This document shows, piece after piece, positions 1 through 9,914 of a DNA stretch of 64,000 bases. Position numbers and translations under genes: made by a program. The first letter of the stretch is position 1; each line of letters starts with the position of its first letter. Source of the stretch: Nannochloris sp. 'desiccata' (lineage: Eukaryota; Chlorophyta; Trebouxiophyceae; Chlorellales; Chlorellaceae); the NCBI GenBank assembly GCA_019044685.2, contig JAGTXX020000006.1, positions 2,499,501 to 2,563,500 of the forward strand. The letters run 5' to 3'. The notes beneath the pieces are model-generated. The model searched no databases. It was not told where the DNA came from and saw only the letters and a list, made by a program, of their open reading frames with translations.

Positions 1-1
1 T

Positions 2-328
2 GCCACAGGGGCAGATTGGACTGTACGAATTCAAAGAACCTTATCCAATACAGGTACTGAGAATTCGGAATTGACTGTTTTCTTACTGAAAGAAGCTGCG
101 TTGACCGATTGGATTGCAGAATGTAAAGGAATATGCACTCCTCCTGCTGAGATGGCTTTGAATGGGACTCTTTGCACCGGGAAAGAATGCAAGGGCTCGG
201 TGCGAGGTCTTGGCGCCAAGAACTCAAAGTACTATTTATGGGTTTCTTTTACTAAAGCATGGGGTCCATTGTTCAGTGGAACGTACTCGAATAGTGGACC
301 TCTTCGCTCTCCATATAATGCTCAGCAA
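2..328 (+). CDS. partial gene, 3' part of an unknown probably secreted protein
   Basis: The reading frame is open from base 2 and has no start in the window, so this is the 3' part of a gene that begins upstream. The visible peptide is rich in Cys, Gly, Ser and Thr (for example the short cysteine-containing blocks AECKGICTPP and LCTGKECKGS), which suggests an extracellular or wall protein, but I recognise no family. The frame would run to a stop at 371-373. A good donor (GTGAGT) at 329 and an acceptor (TTGCAG) ending at 628 could instead splice to a short last exon from 629. The terminal structure is therefore uncertain. Confidence 0.35.
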
Positions 329-373
329 GTGAGTGTTGTTATCGACCCCAAATTTTGGCTATTTTCCAGCTAA

Positions 374-767
374 GCTAAATTAATTTTTATTATGAGAGCT
401 AATTAGTATTACGAGAGGCGAGAGAAGGATTAATTTCCTTGATTCATAGGTACTGCTAGTCACTAGTCTCTGTTTGCTCATGTTAATTTACTTCGTTGAT
501 GTGTTTTCTACCTTTCTCAGTTATTTATTTCTCTATTTATCTTAAGATATATGAACAGTAACCTACCAATCAACGGTGTCACTATTTGACTCTCACCGAC
601 CACGACCTATATCGATATGTGCTTGCAGGACAAGAACTTAACTTATTTTTTCATCTTTTCTGTTTATAAATCTATTGATAGTTCTTTTTTCTCTTTAACA
701 TTATAAACCTTCTCAGTAAATCGTGTATTGCAAACTCTAGAATACAGAAAGAGGCATTATAATATCT
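374..767. other. AT-rich stretch with no confident gene
   Basis: This 394-bp AT-rich segment lies between the partial gene at the left edge and the 3' end of the LON-domain gene on the minus strand. It probably holds the last intron or the 3' UTR of the left gene and the 3' UTR of the LON gene. I see no RNA gene or repeat in it. Confidence 0.5.
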
Positions 768-2732
768 CTAATTTTCAAGATTTTCGTTATTTTCACCACC
801 ACTGTCACCACCACCACCATTGTCACTCAAATTTCGGACAGCAACCACCGCAGCCAAAACATCCCTATGCCTCCTCAACGCGGACAACCCTAATCGTAAC
901 CTCCCCGCAACAGAGTGCACTTCAAGCCACGCTTGCCTTCCCTCAGAAGCAGACACATCACCTAACGACGATGCCAGTGCAAAAGATAATCTTTGAACTC
1001 TACGTAAATTGGGAAAGGCAGGATGCGCCCCTTGATAAATACCGCGAAGATCTTTCCCCCCGGCCATTTCTTCTAGATGATTTTCTTGATTCCTTAGCTT
1101 CCATTCTGCCTCTTGCTTCCTGAAAGATTCTAAATCACCGCCAGTGCCGGGGGGGGTGGAAGCGCCTGAAATGTTTTTAAAAGAAGGACGTAGACACGTC
1201 AACCCATCTGCTAGGGGCGTGGCTCTGCCTGCTATTTTCTCTGCTAGATCGCGCACAGCGTCTATCTCGTGCCATATCTGCTGCTCTAGTCTCAAACAAT
1301 CGGCCAATCGATCAGTGTCACGAGTGCTTTCTCGTTGATTCATCTCTCCTTTGTCGATGTCGCCATGTTCCTCATCCATTCTTCCCTCATCATTAAAAGA
1401 AGAATGAGGAGCAAGTCGTCCTCCAGCTCCACTACTCGCAATAGGATTGATGCCACGTTCTTTCAGACTATTGATTGCGCTGTATCTATTGCGCAAGAAA
1501 GTTTCCAATTCTTCCCACAATGAAGAATCTGGTGCTCCTCGGGTTTCTTCGTTTTCTTGCTGCCGGTATTTCAACAGCCTTTGAATCATCTCTTCTGCTG
1601 CTTCATCCGCTGCTATCTCCGCCTTGATATTGACATCAAACAACGGGGCTTCTGATTCTTCCTCCCCATCACTATCATAACTTGCCGGCGGTGTTTGCAT
1701 CATTGAAAAATATTTCTTATTCAAATCATCTGAAGCCCACGGTAATTCCATGATCTCGTTGCTTCCGATGTTGACGAGCCTTCTTCCAAACTGCATTGCA
1801 GCCGTCTCGTTATCGCTACTATCTATCACTGCAAGCTTTTCGTGGACTCTACAATGCATCAATTCGTATTCCCACCAAGATTGCGCTGCAGCTGCTGCGC
1901 TGTGCTGGGTGGCAGCGTCGGCAGCGTGCATGGCGCTCATAACTGACAACTCCTCGTCTTTGGTTAAGTTTTCCAACGCCTTTGTGGCGTTTTCCGAAAC
2001 AGCTTGAAGCTCCTCTTCATCAGGAAGCAGCATCACGTCTGCTCGTGATGCAGGGACAGTTTGCAGAGTGTTTAAAACTTTAAATCTCCCAACACCAGCA
2101 GCAAGAATTAATAGGCGTCCATCGGGAAAGCGAACAGCCTGCACGATTTCCATGAGAGTACCTACTAGCGGAGCATTAGACCCGTATTGCAAAGCGTATT
2201 CTTCAGCTCCTAAACTTGCGCTCCCATTTGGTAGGTAGAGATGGCCAAAACGCCAAGGTCGTTTTTGAGTAAATAAGCGGGAAAAGAGATCAACGTAGTG
2301 AGGCACGTGGACGTGGAGAACTTCTTGGTAAGAAGGCAAGACTGCCCATTGAACCCTCCATAGTGGTAAATCTGGAATGACACCAGGGAGGGATAATAAA
2401 GCTGCCCTAGCAGGGTCTTCAGGAGCAGGGTCTTTGCCACGAGGAGGAGCGCCGTCAAAATCTTCAGAGGTCGAGGTCGAGTAAAATAGCTGGTCTAAAG
2501 CCTTTGCTTTCTGTCGTATCGATGCATCGTCATTAGAAGATGCGCTGCGACAGATGAAGCGAGAGCTAGAAGGGGAGATTTTCTGTCTTGAAAGATTATT
2601 ATTATTATTAAAGCGATCTGGTGGTGATAGCCATGTGGCTTGAGGAGGCCTCGAGAGGGGCCTCGCGTGCATCGTAATATTTCGAAAATTTACAGAAAGA
2701 ATTCTGTCGCGACATGTAGAAGAATGTGTCAC
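768..2732 (-). CDS. LON substrate-binding (N-terminal) domain protein, probably plastid-targeted
   Basis: Single exon, 654 aa. Residues about 115-340 resemble the PUA-like N-terminal LON domain (blocks such as VLHVHVPHYVDLF and LPNGSASLG, then GTLMEIVQAVRFPDGRLLI and GRFKVL). No Walker A/B ATPase motif and no Ser-Lys protease domain follow. It therefore belongs with the stand-alone LON-domain proteins of plants and bacteria, not with the full protease. The first ~70 residues are rich in Ser, Arg and Asn and lack acidic residues near the start, which fits a transit peptide. The middle and C-terminus are long, acidic and predicted coiled coil. Family knowledge suggests substrate or adaptor binding; the actual role is unknown. 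The start is the first ATG. The gene is divergent from the SDR gene. Confidence 0.75.
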   Translation of the reverse strand: MTHSSTCRDRILSVNFRNITMHARPLSRPPQATWLSPPDRFNNNNNLSRQKISPSSSRFICRSASSNDDASIRQKAKALDQLFYSTSTSEDFDGAPPRGKDPAPEDPARAALLSLPGVIPDLPLWRVQWAVLPSYQEVLHVHVPHYVDLFSRLFTQKRPWRFGHLYLPNGSASLGAEEYALQYGSNAPLVGTLMEIVQAVRFPDGRLLILAAGVGRFKVLNTLQTVPASRADVMLLPDEEELQAVSENATKALENLTKDEELSVMSAMHAADAATQHSAAAAAQSWWEYELMHCRVHEKLAVIDSSDNETAAMQFGRRLVNIGSNEIMELPWASDDLNKKYFSMMQTPPASYDSDGEEESEAPLFDVNIKAEIAADEAAEEMIQRLLKYRQQENEETRGAPDSSLWEELETFLRNRYSAINSLKERGINPIASSGAGGRLAPHSSFNDEGRMDEEHGDIDKGEMNQRESTRDTDRLADCLRLEQQIWHEIDAVRDLAEKIAGRATPLADGLTCLRPSFKNISGASTPPGTGGDLESFRKQEAEWKLRNQENHLEEMAGGKDLRGIYQGAHPAFPNLRRVQRLSFALASSLGDVSASEGRQAWLEVHSVAGRLRLGLSALRRHRDVLAAVVAVRNLSDNGGGGDSGGENNENLEN

Positions 2733-2857
2733 TTTAAAAAAACCTTCCTCCTATCGTCGTTAGGGTCCACAAGTTGAAGGAGGGTCTGCTTGCTAACTGC
2801 AGAGATAAAATTAGAATTCTAATAATCTGTCATTTCGTGCCTGACACGAAGATCCCA
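2733..2857. promoter_or_regulatory. short divergent promoter between LON-domain gene and SDR gene
   Basis: About 125 bp separates the LON-gene ATG (minus strand) from the preferred SDR start at 2858. Both promoters and 5' UTRs must fit here or overlap neighbouring exons. An alternative SDR start at 2774 would shrink the gap to 41 bp. I see no clear TATA box. Confidence 0.4.
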
Positions 2858-3988
2858 ATGCGGGCGGCGATGATGTTTCAGTGCCATAAAGGCAAAGCTC
2901 TTCAGATCACCACAAGAGCCTTGTCCTCCATTAATCCAGCTGTTGTTGATACATCTGCAGACAAAGTTTCGCTTGTTCAAGGTGCCAGCAGAGGTAATAA
3001 TGCGGGATCAGAAGTCCCTCTTTACCAATGCGCAATCCTTTTATCTACATTTGCCAACATATCATTTTTGTTCCCCACCACCGCCTCCAACGCCAAGTTA
3101 TTTTCCCCAGTAATTCTGTTTCTTAGTTAACTTTTCATTACCCCCTGCAGGTCTCGGCTTAGAGTTTGTTCGCCAACTACTAGCCCGTCCAGGATCTGTA
3201 ATAGCCACATGTCGAAATCCTAGTGCAGCTACAGACCTACAACTTCTCAAAGACCACCATCAACACCGCCTCCACGTGGTTCAACTCGACACAGGCAATG
3301 AGGCTAGCATCCACGCAGCAGCAGAACAGGTCTCAGAAGTTCACTCACACATAAATTTACTGCTAAATGTCTCTGGTGTACTACACATACCTGGAGTTAT
3401 GAGCCCTGAAACAGCACTTAATAGAGTTACGATGGAAAATCTCGAGCGAGTATTCAGAGTAAATACATTTGGACCGATTTTGGTGTGTAAAGCGTTTGCA
3501 CCACTGCTTATAAACGCAGGAAAAACTGCAACTGAGTAAGTCAAAACAGAGAACGTAGATTTGAGTTATTCGAGTATGCTTTGTAACTTTTTTATGTATG
3601 TTTTTAATACTGACGATGTATGACTCCTGTCCTGTTTTCCAGTGAACACCCTGCCGTGATTGCTAATCTATCTGCCCGTGTAGGCAGTATTGGGGACAAC
3701 CGTTTAGGTGGATGGTACAGCTACCGTGCCAGTAAAACGGCATTAAACCAACTCACAAAAACTATGAGCCTTGAGCTCGCAAGAAAGAATCAAAAGGTAG
3801 CCGCCATAGTGCTTCACCCTGGTACGGTTGCCACAGATTTATCAGCGCCTTTCCAAAGAAATGTAGCTCCAGAAAAGCTATTTACAAAAGAAAGAGCGAT
3901 TAAGCAGTTGCTTGAGGTTGTTGATAGAGTGCAGATGAAAGACACTGGGAGTTATGTTGCATGGGATGGAACGCCAATTGTGTGGTAG
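2858..3988 (+). CDS. short-chain dehydrogenase/reductase (C-factor/sniffer-like)
   Basis: Three exons, 2858-2993, 3151-3535 and 3643-3988, give 288 aa with canonical GT-AG introns. An in-frame ATG at 2774 would add 28 residues. The exon 1/2 junction rebuilds the Rossmann motif VQGASRGLGLEF (TGxxxGxG class, with V-Q replacing the usual TG). Further on are LNVSG (NNAG equivalent), the catalytic Ser in NLSARVGSI and the Tyr-x-x-x-Lys in YSYRASK. The family uses NAD(P)(H) to reduce carbonyls; substrate specificity cannot be read. The N-terminal ~40 residues before the Rossmann fold are basic and rich in Ser and Thr, so an organelle leader is possible. The gene is transcribed divergently from the LON-domain gene. 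Confidence 0.85.
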
Positions 3989-4212
3989 AAAAAATCACAA
4001 TCAAGTGTATGATGAAGGTATCTTTCAAAAACCTTTAACTGCTATACATTGTTAAGTTATTATTCAGTATCAAGTTGGAGATAGTTACACTGTTTCTTTG
4101 GTACTTAACCAAGGAAACAATTAATAAAAAGTGAAAAGGATGATAGCCTCTGCCTTTCGGCCAAGACGGATAGAAAAAAGAATCCAAATGATAATCCTTT
4201 TCTTCTCCCTCT

Positions 4213-6866
4213 TTAAGGTGCCTTTTTATGAATTAATCCTGCTCCATGCTCCTTGTACTCTTCCTTTGACATCCACATTTGTTGGAATGTTCCCAAAGAT
4301 GCCAAAATAGAGCCACCTATCCATGTAGAATATCTTCTTTCCACGGAATTCGTTGCGGCAGACACCTTGACCTTCATCATCGCTGGGGCAGTCTCTGTCA
4401 TTTCCCTTTCCAAACGATCTCTTAGAGAAGCAAACAAAGACGTTCCACCTGTAAGTACCACTCCAGAGTATAAATCGCGCCTCACATCGACATCACATTG
4501 GCCAATGCACTCTGCAACGACTGCAGGTAACGCTTGAAGTTGAGCGGCAGCCCCGCCTTTTGTGCGAGCGGTGGCTTCGACGTCTCCAAATTCAGCTAGT
4601 AATGAAGGATTAAACATGATTTCAGGGACAGTGAAGCGTGCAGCACCTACTTGGATCTCTTGTCCATCTGGAAGCTCGTACGCAACAGTGGGTAGATTCG
4701 AATTTTCCTCTGGGCTGAAGGGTGTTTCTGAAACCCGACAAACACTGTGTTTGATATCTTGACAGATACTTTCTACCTGGTAGGCTTTGTAACTCGCTGT
4801 AGTCTTAGGAAATTTAGAATACTCGACCTTGAATTTACCAGGGGCGGATTCAGCGCGGCGGAATTCGTAGCGAGGGTGGATTTCTTTGCCTCCAGACTTG
4901 ATGGCGTGGTGCATGCAACGGGTCAGGAGATGGCCAGCAATGGGGGAGCGGACGATGGATTTTTTAAGGACATAGCCGTCATGGACAGCAGCCACTGCAG
5001 GTATAGGGGAGACGAGAGAGAAAGAAAAATGTTAGGAAATATGTCTGGAAGGAAGAATTTTGAGTACCTAGAAAGTTGGCAAATATTGGGATGAGAGCAG
5101 AAGGGGACAAAAGAGAGGCTCCCCAACGGAGAAGTCAAGTTTTTATTTCAGCTTCATCTATATATAAATTTCCATTCCCCGGGTTGTGATCAGCCAGGGA
5201 TCGAAAAGATGAGTGAGGCTGTGAACCCAAAAGCCTATCCTTTGGCCGATGCTGAGGTGAGAAAAATTATGATTGATTCGAAGAACAAACGTGCATGCGA
5301 GCACCAACAATATGAAGTTAACCCAAAACTATTCCTTTGCAGTTGACGAACAAAATTCTGGATATTGTCCAGCAAGCGTCCAACTACAAACAGCTCAAAA
5401 AGGGTGCCAATGAAGGTAAGCGAGCATGCATGCGTGATGCAGAACCAAAACCAATCGATCATGAAGCAAATGTATTGCATACTAATTAAGCAACCCATTC
5501 CATTTGCCTAATGCAGCAACCAAAACTCTCAATCGCGGCATCAGCGAAGTCGTTGTGATGGCTGCGGACACTGAACCAATTGAAATTCTGCTCCATTTGC
5601 CCTTGTTGGCAGAAGACAAGGTAAGCAAAACTCAAGATATAACTTGAATAAAAATCCCCAAAATGGACAAAAAAATCTAAAAAGCTCACATCCGCTTCTC
5701 CATCCCCATCCCGCAACTGTTGCAGAATGTCCCCTACGTTTTCGTCCCTTCCAAAGCAGCTTTGGGCCGTGCTTGCGGTGTCACCAGGCCCGTTATCGCT
5801 ACCAGCGTAACCACCAACGAAGGAAGTCAGCTTAAGGACCAAATCCACACCCTTAAGCTCGCCATCGAAAAGTTGTTGATTTGAAACCCCGCCGAAGCAA
5901 AAAAATATATAATAAACATGACAAAGGTGGCATGGCTTTCGAGGCTATGACCACGCACTCCCCAATAATGTAACAAGTATCCCATCCCAGCTAGAATTTA
6001 GACTTACCAACAGTGCTTTCGTGGCCAACATCCACGACCAGAGATGTCTGGCGAGCAGTTGCAAAAGAACTTAGCACAGCATTTTTAGCCAAAAACACAG
6101 CTGGTGCATTATATTTCTCAAACATGAGCTCTACCATCTTCTCACGAGCAGCAGGAGTATTATGAGAAGGCTCGGCGAGGAGCATAGGGTGCTCTTCAGT
6201 CGTCAAACGCATTTGATTCCTGCAAATAATAAAAAAGTTTGTCAAACCGGTAGATAAATGGCACCCAACAAGTACCTCAGACATTAATGATGATGTAATT
6301 TTCTCAATACAGCCCTTATTAAATAACGTACTTTAATGCGTGATCCCACAGTGCTTCCAATGCTTCCCAATCAGATATAATTCCATCAACAAATGGAGAA
6401 AGTACCTCCATCCCGTCCCTACGGAAATTCATAGCCTGAGTGCCGACGTGGATCTTACGGCCAGAAGGGGTATCTACATCCATCGTATCAGATCCATTGC
6501 TGAGAGATTCACCGCCAGCGCCGACAGCCTGCAGAGAAAGAAAGAAAAAAGTTTGAAGAACAAAGCTTGAGTTTTTAATTCTTCACTGCTGCAGCCGACA
6601 ATAGGAACTGATCACTCTGCTCCAAAGTTGAGTAATGACTTACCGATGGGAATACAAATTTGGGAGTATCCTCTCCAGCATATCCGGATTTCACTTGGTA
6701 GGTACCAACGTCCAAGACGATGGCGTTCACCTCATCTGTAATAGCAATAAGGATCGAAATTAATCAAAAGCAATCTTAGCGATGTGTCCTGATCAGACCT
6801 GGAAAATAATCTCATAATTCCAGACATCCATCAATTCGCACCTCCTCCTATTAAAGTTCCCGACAT
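4213..6866 (-). CDS. ARP4: actin-related protein 4 (ARP4/BAF53 type)
   Basis: Five exons on the minus strand: 6842-6866, 6644-6735, 6332-6528, 6008-6219 and 4213-4994; 435 aa. The 25-nt first exon reads MSGTLIGG and splices to [23 protein letters not shown], the characteristic N-terminus of ARP4/BAF53. The actin fold continues with [36 protein letters not shown] and the C-terminal block [13 protein letters not shown]...[20 protein letters not shown]4 is a nuclear actin-like subunit of INO80, SWR1, SWI/SNF and NuA4 chromatin complexes. The last intron (4995-6007, 1013 bp) is about ten times longer than the others (106-115 bp) because it contains the whole SNU13 gene on the other strand. A Ser/Asp-rich insert follows the first exons, as is usual for ARP4. 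Confidence 0.93.
5209..5884 (+). CDS. SNU13: SNU13 / 15.5K kink-turn RNA-binding protein, nested in an ARP4 intron
   Basis: Four exons (5209-5256, 5343-5415, 5517-5620, 5726-5884) encode 127 aa, the usual length. The protein is nearly collinear with eukaryotic SNU13/NHP2L1: [75 protein letters not shown]. It binds the kink-turn of U4 snRNA and of box C/D snoRNAs, and so is shared by the U4/U6.U5 tri-snRNP and rRNA-methylation snoRNPs. The gene has its own three introns and lies entirely between the last two ARP4 exons in antisense orientation. Its promoter is therefore inside ARP4 intron sequence. The start is the only ATG giving the conserved N-terminus. Confidence 0.95.
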
Positions 6867-7166
6867 AGTTTATATCCTATATTTCAGCAAGGCCAAGACA
6901 ATATTTAAACTCAGGATGGGCACTCAGCTGCCTTTAACAATGCTTCTAATGCGACTTTTGGACTCTCTTGGTGCTTGATGGCGTATTTATGACAAAATTT
7001 GGATGCTTAGTTGTCTAAACTGTGCTACTTTTACCCGAAACTTAACTTCAGCCATCTCTGCTGTGAAGGAAAGCACGCCCAACAGCTCTTGATACAGCTT
7101 GATCTGGGGCTTTGGCCTCTAGTATGCATCATATTTTACATAGGTTGTATCATCACAGACAGCGAG
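6867..7166. promoter_or_regulatory. divergent promoter region between ARP4 and Rab GGTase alpha
   Basis: 300 bp between two divergently oriented start codons. It is moderately AT-rich and holds no supportable gene. It presumably contains both 5' UTRs and a bidirectional promoter. Confidence 0.4.
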
Positions 7167-8313
7167 ATGCACGGCAGGCCACGTGTGAAAGACAAGAGAG
7201 TTGATCCAGACAAGGTCCGAGCAGCGGAGCAAAAGGTATTTACTATTATTTATTAGACTGATGTCTGCTAGATGCTGTAGATAGTATACATGGCATACTT
7301 GCTCTCACATGTATTTTTATCGCACCATAAAATTGCCACCAGACAGTGCACAATGAAATTTTTGATCACATTATTCATTCAATTATTTAATTTGAAACAT
7401 TCCCGCAGGCTGCTCTTTTTGGCCAACTCTTGGAAAAAGTCCTCACTGCATGCAGCTCAAAATCTTTCGATCCTCTCCACATAGAACTCTCTTCCAAACT
7501 CCTTGAACTCAACCCAGAAGTCTACACAGTATGGAATTATAGACGAGAAGCTCTCGGCCCAATTGTCGACGCTGGCGGAGAAGATGCCGTCACCACAATC
7601 GCAGGAGAACTGGCATTAACCGAACGCGCGTTAATGAAAAACCCTAAATCGTACTCTACATGGCATCATCGCCGATGGGCAGTTGGTTCTGGCTTCTGTT
7701 CTTTGGAACGAGAGCTTATGTTGGTAGAAAGGTTGCTGGAGGCCGATGATCGAAATTTTCATGGATGGGGCTATCGACAGCTTATAGCAAGAAAAATGGG
7801 ATTGCCTGTAGAAAGGGAACTAGCATTTACACAAAGAAAGATAGAACAGAATTTCTCGAATTATTCTGCTTGGCATTATAGAACTGCGCTGCTACCTGCT
7901 TTGTATTCACTCCCGGGGGAGCAGGAGGAACAAGAGCTTGGTCGCACGTCGGTCACTCTACCAGCGGCAGAAGCTCTTGCGGCGGAGGAGAAAGGAGAAG
8001 AAAAACATCAGACTAAGCAGCATGAATACAGTATGGTAGAACAAAATAAAGACGTTGAAAATCAGACTTTAGTAGAACTAGGTGCCCCCACCAGTGCCAG
8101 TGCCGCCGTCCCTGCTGAGGTCCTTGACCAAGAATTTGATTTAGTGAAGCAAGCGTTCTATACAGAGCCTGAGGATCAAAGTGGTTGGTTTTATCATAGA
8201 TGGTTGTTAGGATGCTCTTTGGCTAGGTACCAGAAAGCTAATAGGGCTAGCACAACAGGCAGCAACATTACTAATGCCGAAAACGGGAAGAGCACCTTGG
8301 AAGAAGCAAGTGC

Positions 8314-8377
<64 letters not shown>

Positions 8378-8662
8378 CGTGTGGCTCTTATTAACACCCT
8401 AACAACGCAAGCAGCAATGTGCAAAGAGCTGCTGGAAATAGAGCCAGATGCGAAGTGGCCGTTGTTGACACACACACGTCTGTGCCAATTACTAGCTGAA
8501 CTGGGTACTGCTGATGCTGATGCTGGCGGTGATAATTTGGATTTTGATGCAGTCGAGGCGTACAAAAAGTTAGAAGAGATGGATCCTTTGAGGAAAGGGT
8601 TTTATAAAGATGCAGCGCAGGGTGCAGCACATGTCGTGGCACTCCCGCTGCAATCTACTTGA
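7167..8662 (+). CDS. RGTA: Rab geranylgeranyltransferase alpha subunit
   Basis: Exon 1 (7167-7235) encodes MHGRPRVK..., typical of this subunit, and splices in phase 0 to 7409-8662; 440 aa. Five prenyltransferase-alpha (PPTA) repeats are visible: NPEVYTVWNYRREAL, NPKSYSTWHHRRWAV, DDRNFHGWGYRQLI, NFSNYSAWHYRTALL and EDQSGWFYHRWLLG. The protein forms the helical alpha subunit of RabGGTase, which with the beta subunit and REP attaches geranylgeranyl groups to Rab GTPases. Between repeats 4 and 5 lies a ~60-residue Glu/Gln-rich insert, and after repeat 5 a 20-residue alanine run encoded by (GCT)19 GCC. No C-terminal LRR domain is present, unlike the animal and plant enzymes. Confidence 0.92.
8318..8374 (+). 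repeat. (GCT)19 microsatellite coding polyalanine
   Basis: Nineteen uninterrupted GCT codons followed by GCC, inside the Rab GGTase alpha coding sequence, encode a run of 20 alanines. The purity of the codon repeat points to recent slippage expansion rather than selection for alanine alone. Confidence 0.98.
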
Positions 8663-8776
8663 ATACAAATAGTGTTGCCTTGAATTTCTATTTCTCTATT
8701 CATAGATATATAGACTCAAATACATGTACTTCATGTATGTGTAATGTTACAGAAAGTAGTCAAGAGGGGAGTTACT

Positions 8777-9618
8777 TTACCCCACCATATCATCTCCTTG
8801 TTGTTCAGCTTTAAGTTTCAGTTTCTTCAATTTTTTTTGATGTTTTTTCTGTTTTGCGTCCATCGATAATTTTGGTGGCGGTGGCGGTGGTGGCATGGTC
8901 GCCTCTAAATGGGTTGCAATAGCAGCTAAAGGATCAGCTTGAAACGTAGGGTGTTGAAGAACCTGTTGCAGACGCTCAGACTCTTCGTTTCTGCAGAGGA
9001 AAAAGCTCATTAAGTTAGTCAAAATTAAACCCGAGATGTGGGTTTCCTTTATTATAGAGATATAATAACTTACGCTATGCGTGATCTCGCTTTCAATGTG
9101 CCTACTGAAGCTCCTGGTAGTTTCTTAGAAAGACTGCCTTCCGCTTTCTTTGCTGCTTCTTTTAAACTTTGTGCAAGCGACCCAAAATTACTGAGGGCTA
9201 TGGACGGTCGCCGTTTTTTCTTCTTCTGAACTCCAGCAGAAGTCGATTTAGCAGGCTTATTTGCAGTAAGTTCTGTAGACAGAAGAACACGAATTATAAT
9301 TCCACGTGTGAGAATAAAGAAAGTCATTATTACCACGAGCTAAGATGAACTTACTCTCTAAAAATGCTACTTTTTTTAGCAACTTGCGTTGCAGGCGGGC
9401 GGGAGTTTGAGACCCATCTCCTTCCTCGGCTTTTTTCCTCTGCAAGAATGAACCGTGTTGAATATGTCAGTTCCTATATACTCATGCAGTTCATAATTTG
9501 GCAGTAACCTTGGAATTTCATTAAAATTTAAATTCATGTTTCATGCGAGTTTTAAGTTTGTTTTTACCTTGATCTTATTCAGGGCTTTCTTTGCCGTGTC
9601 TTTGATTTTACGAACCAT
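8777..9618 (-). CDS. SLX9: SLX9-like ribosome biogenesis protein
   Basis: Four small exons on the minus strand (9568-9618, 9355-9439, 9074-9272, 8777-8990) join in frame to 182 aa. The protein is very basic, starts MVRKIKDTAKKALNKIK, and has an AKSTSAGVQKKKKRRPS segment and a conserved-looking core SLAQSLKEA. The C-terminal block SRIANEESERLQQVLQHP, followed by FQADPLAAIATHL, matches the signature end of the SLX9 family (R.....E...F..vL.hp.fq.dPlaai..hl). Family members act in the nucleolus in 40S pre-ribosome maturation and export. A proline run and a Lys-rich tail end the protein. No exon is long, so a single-ORF scan misses the gene. Confidence 0.75.
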
Positions 9619-9914
9619 TTTATATATGTTTGATATGCCTGACTGGCTTGGGCTGGTCGCCATTTGCACCGGAGTAGTTGTTGTGGGCGAGTGTTTTTCT
9701 TACGTTTTGAAGCGCGAAGACCGATGGGAGTTAGGCGATTTTAGGCTTAATTGGCAACCTAGAGCCTTAGTTTCGTGACCTAAATCGATCAAGATCATTG
9801 AAAGTGACCAAATACAGGTTATCAGGCAGAAGACTTACCGTAGACTCTCACACATATATGGCATGTCCTTAAACTAATTTCAAAAACATCTTCGGTGTTT
9901 TCAAAAGTGAAGCG
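9619..9914. promoter_or_regulatory. divergent promoter between SLX9-like gene and first subtilase
   Basis: About 296 bp between two opposite start codons. A + strand frame from 9536 to 9778 is a shadow overlapping the SLX9 first exon. Nothing else is recognisable. Confidence 0.35.

Noticed and set aside
9536..9778. Hydrophobic 80-codon + frame
   Set aside because: It is antisense to the SLX9 first exon and its promoter; the SLX9 model explains the region better.
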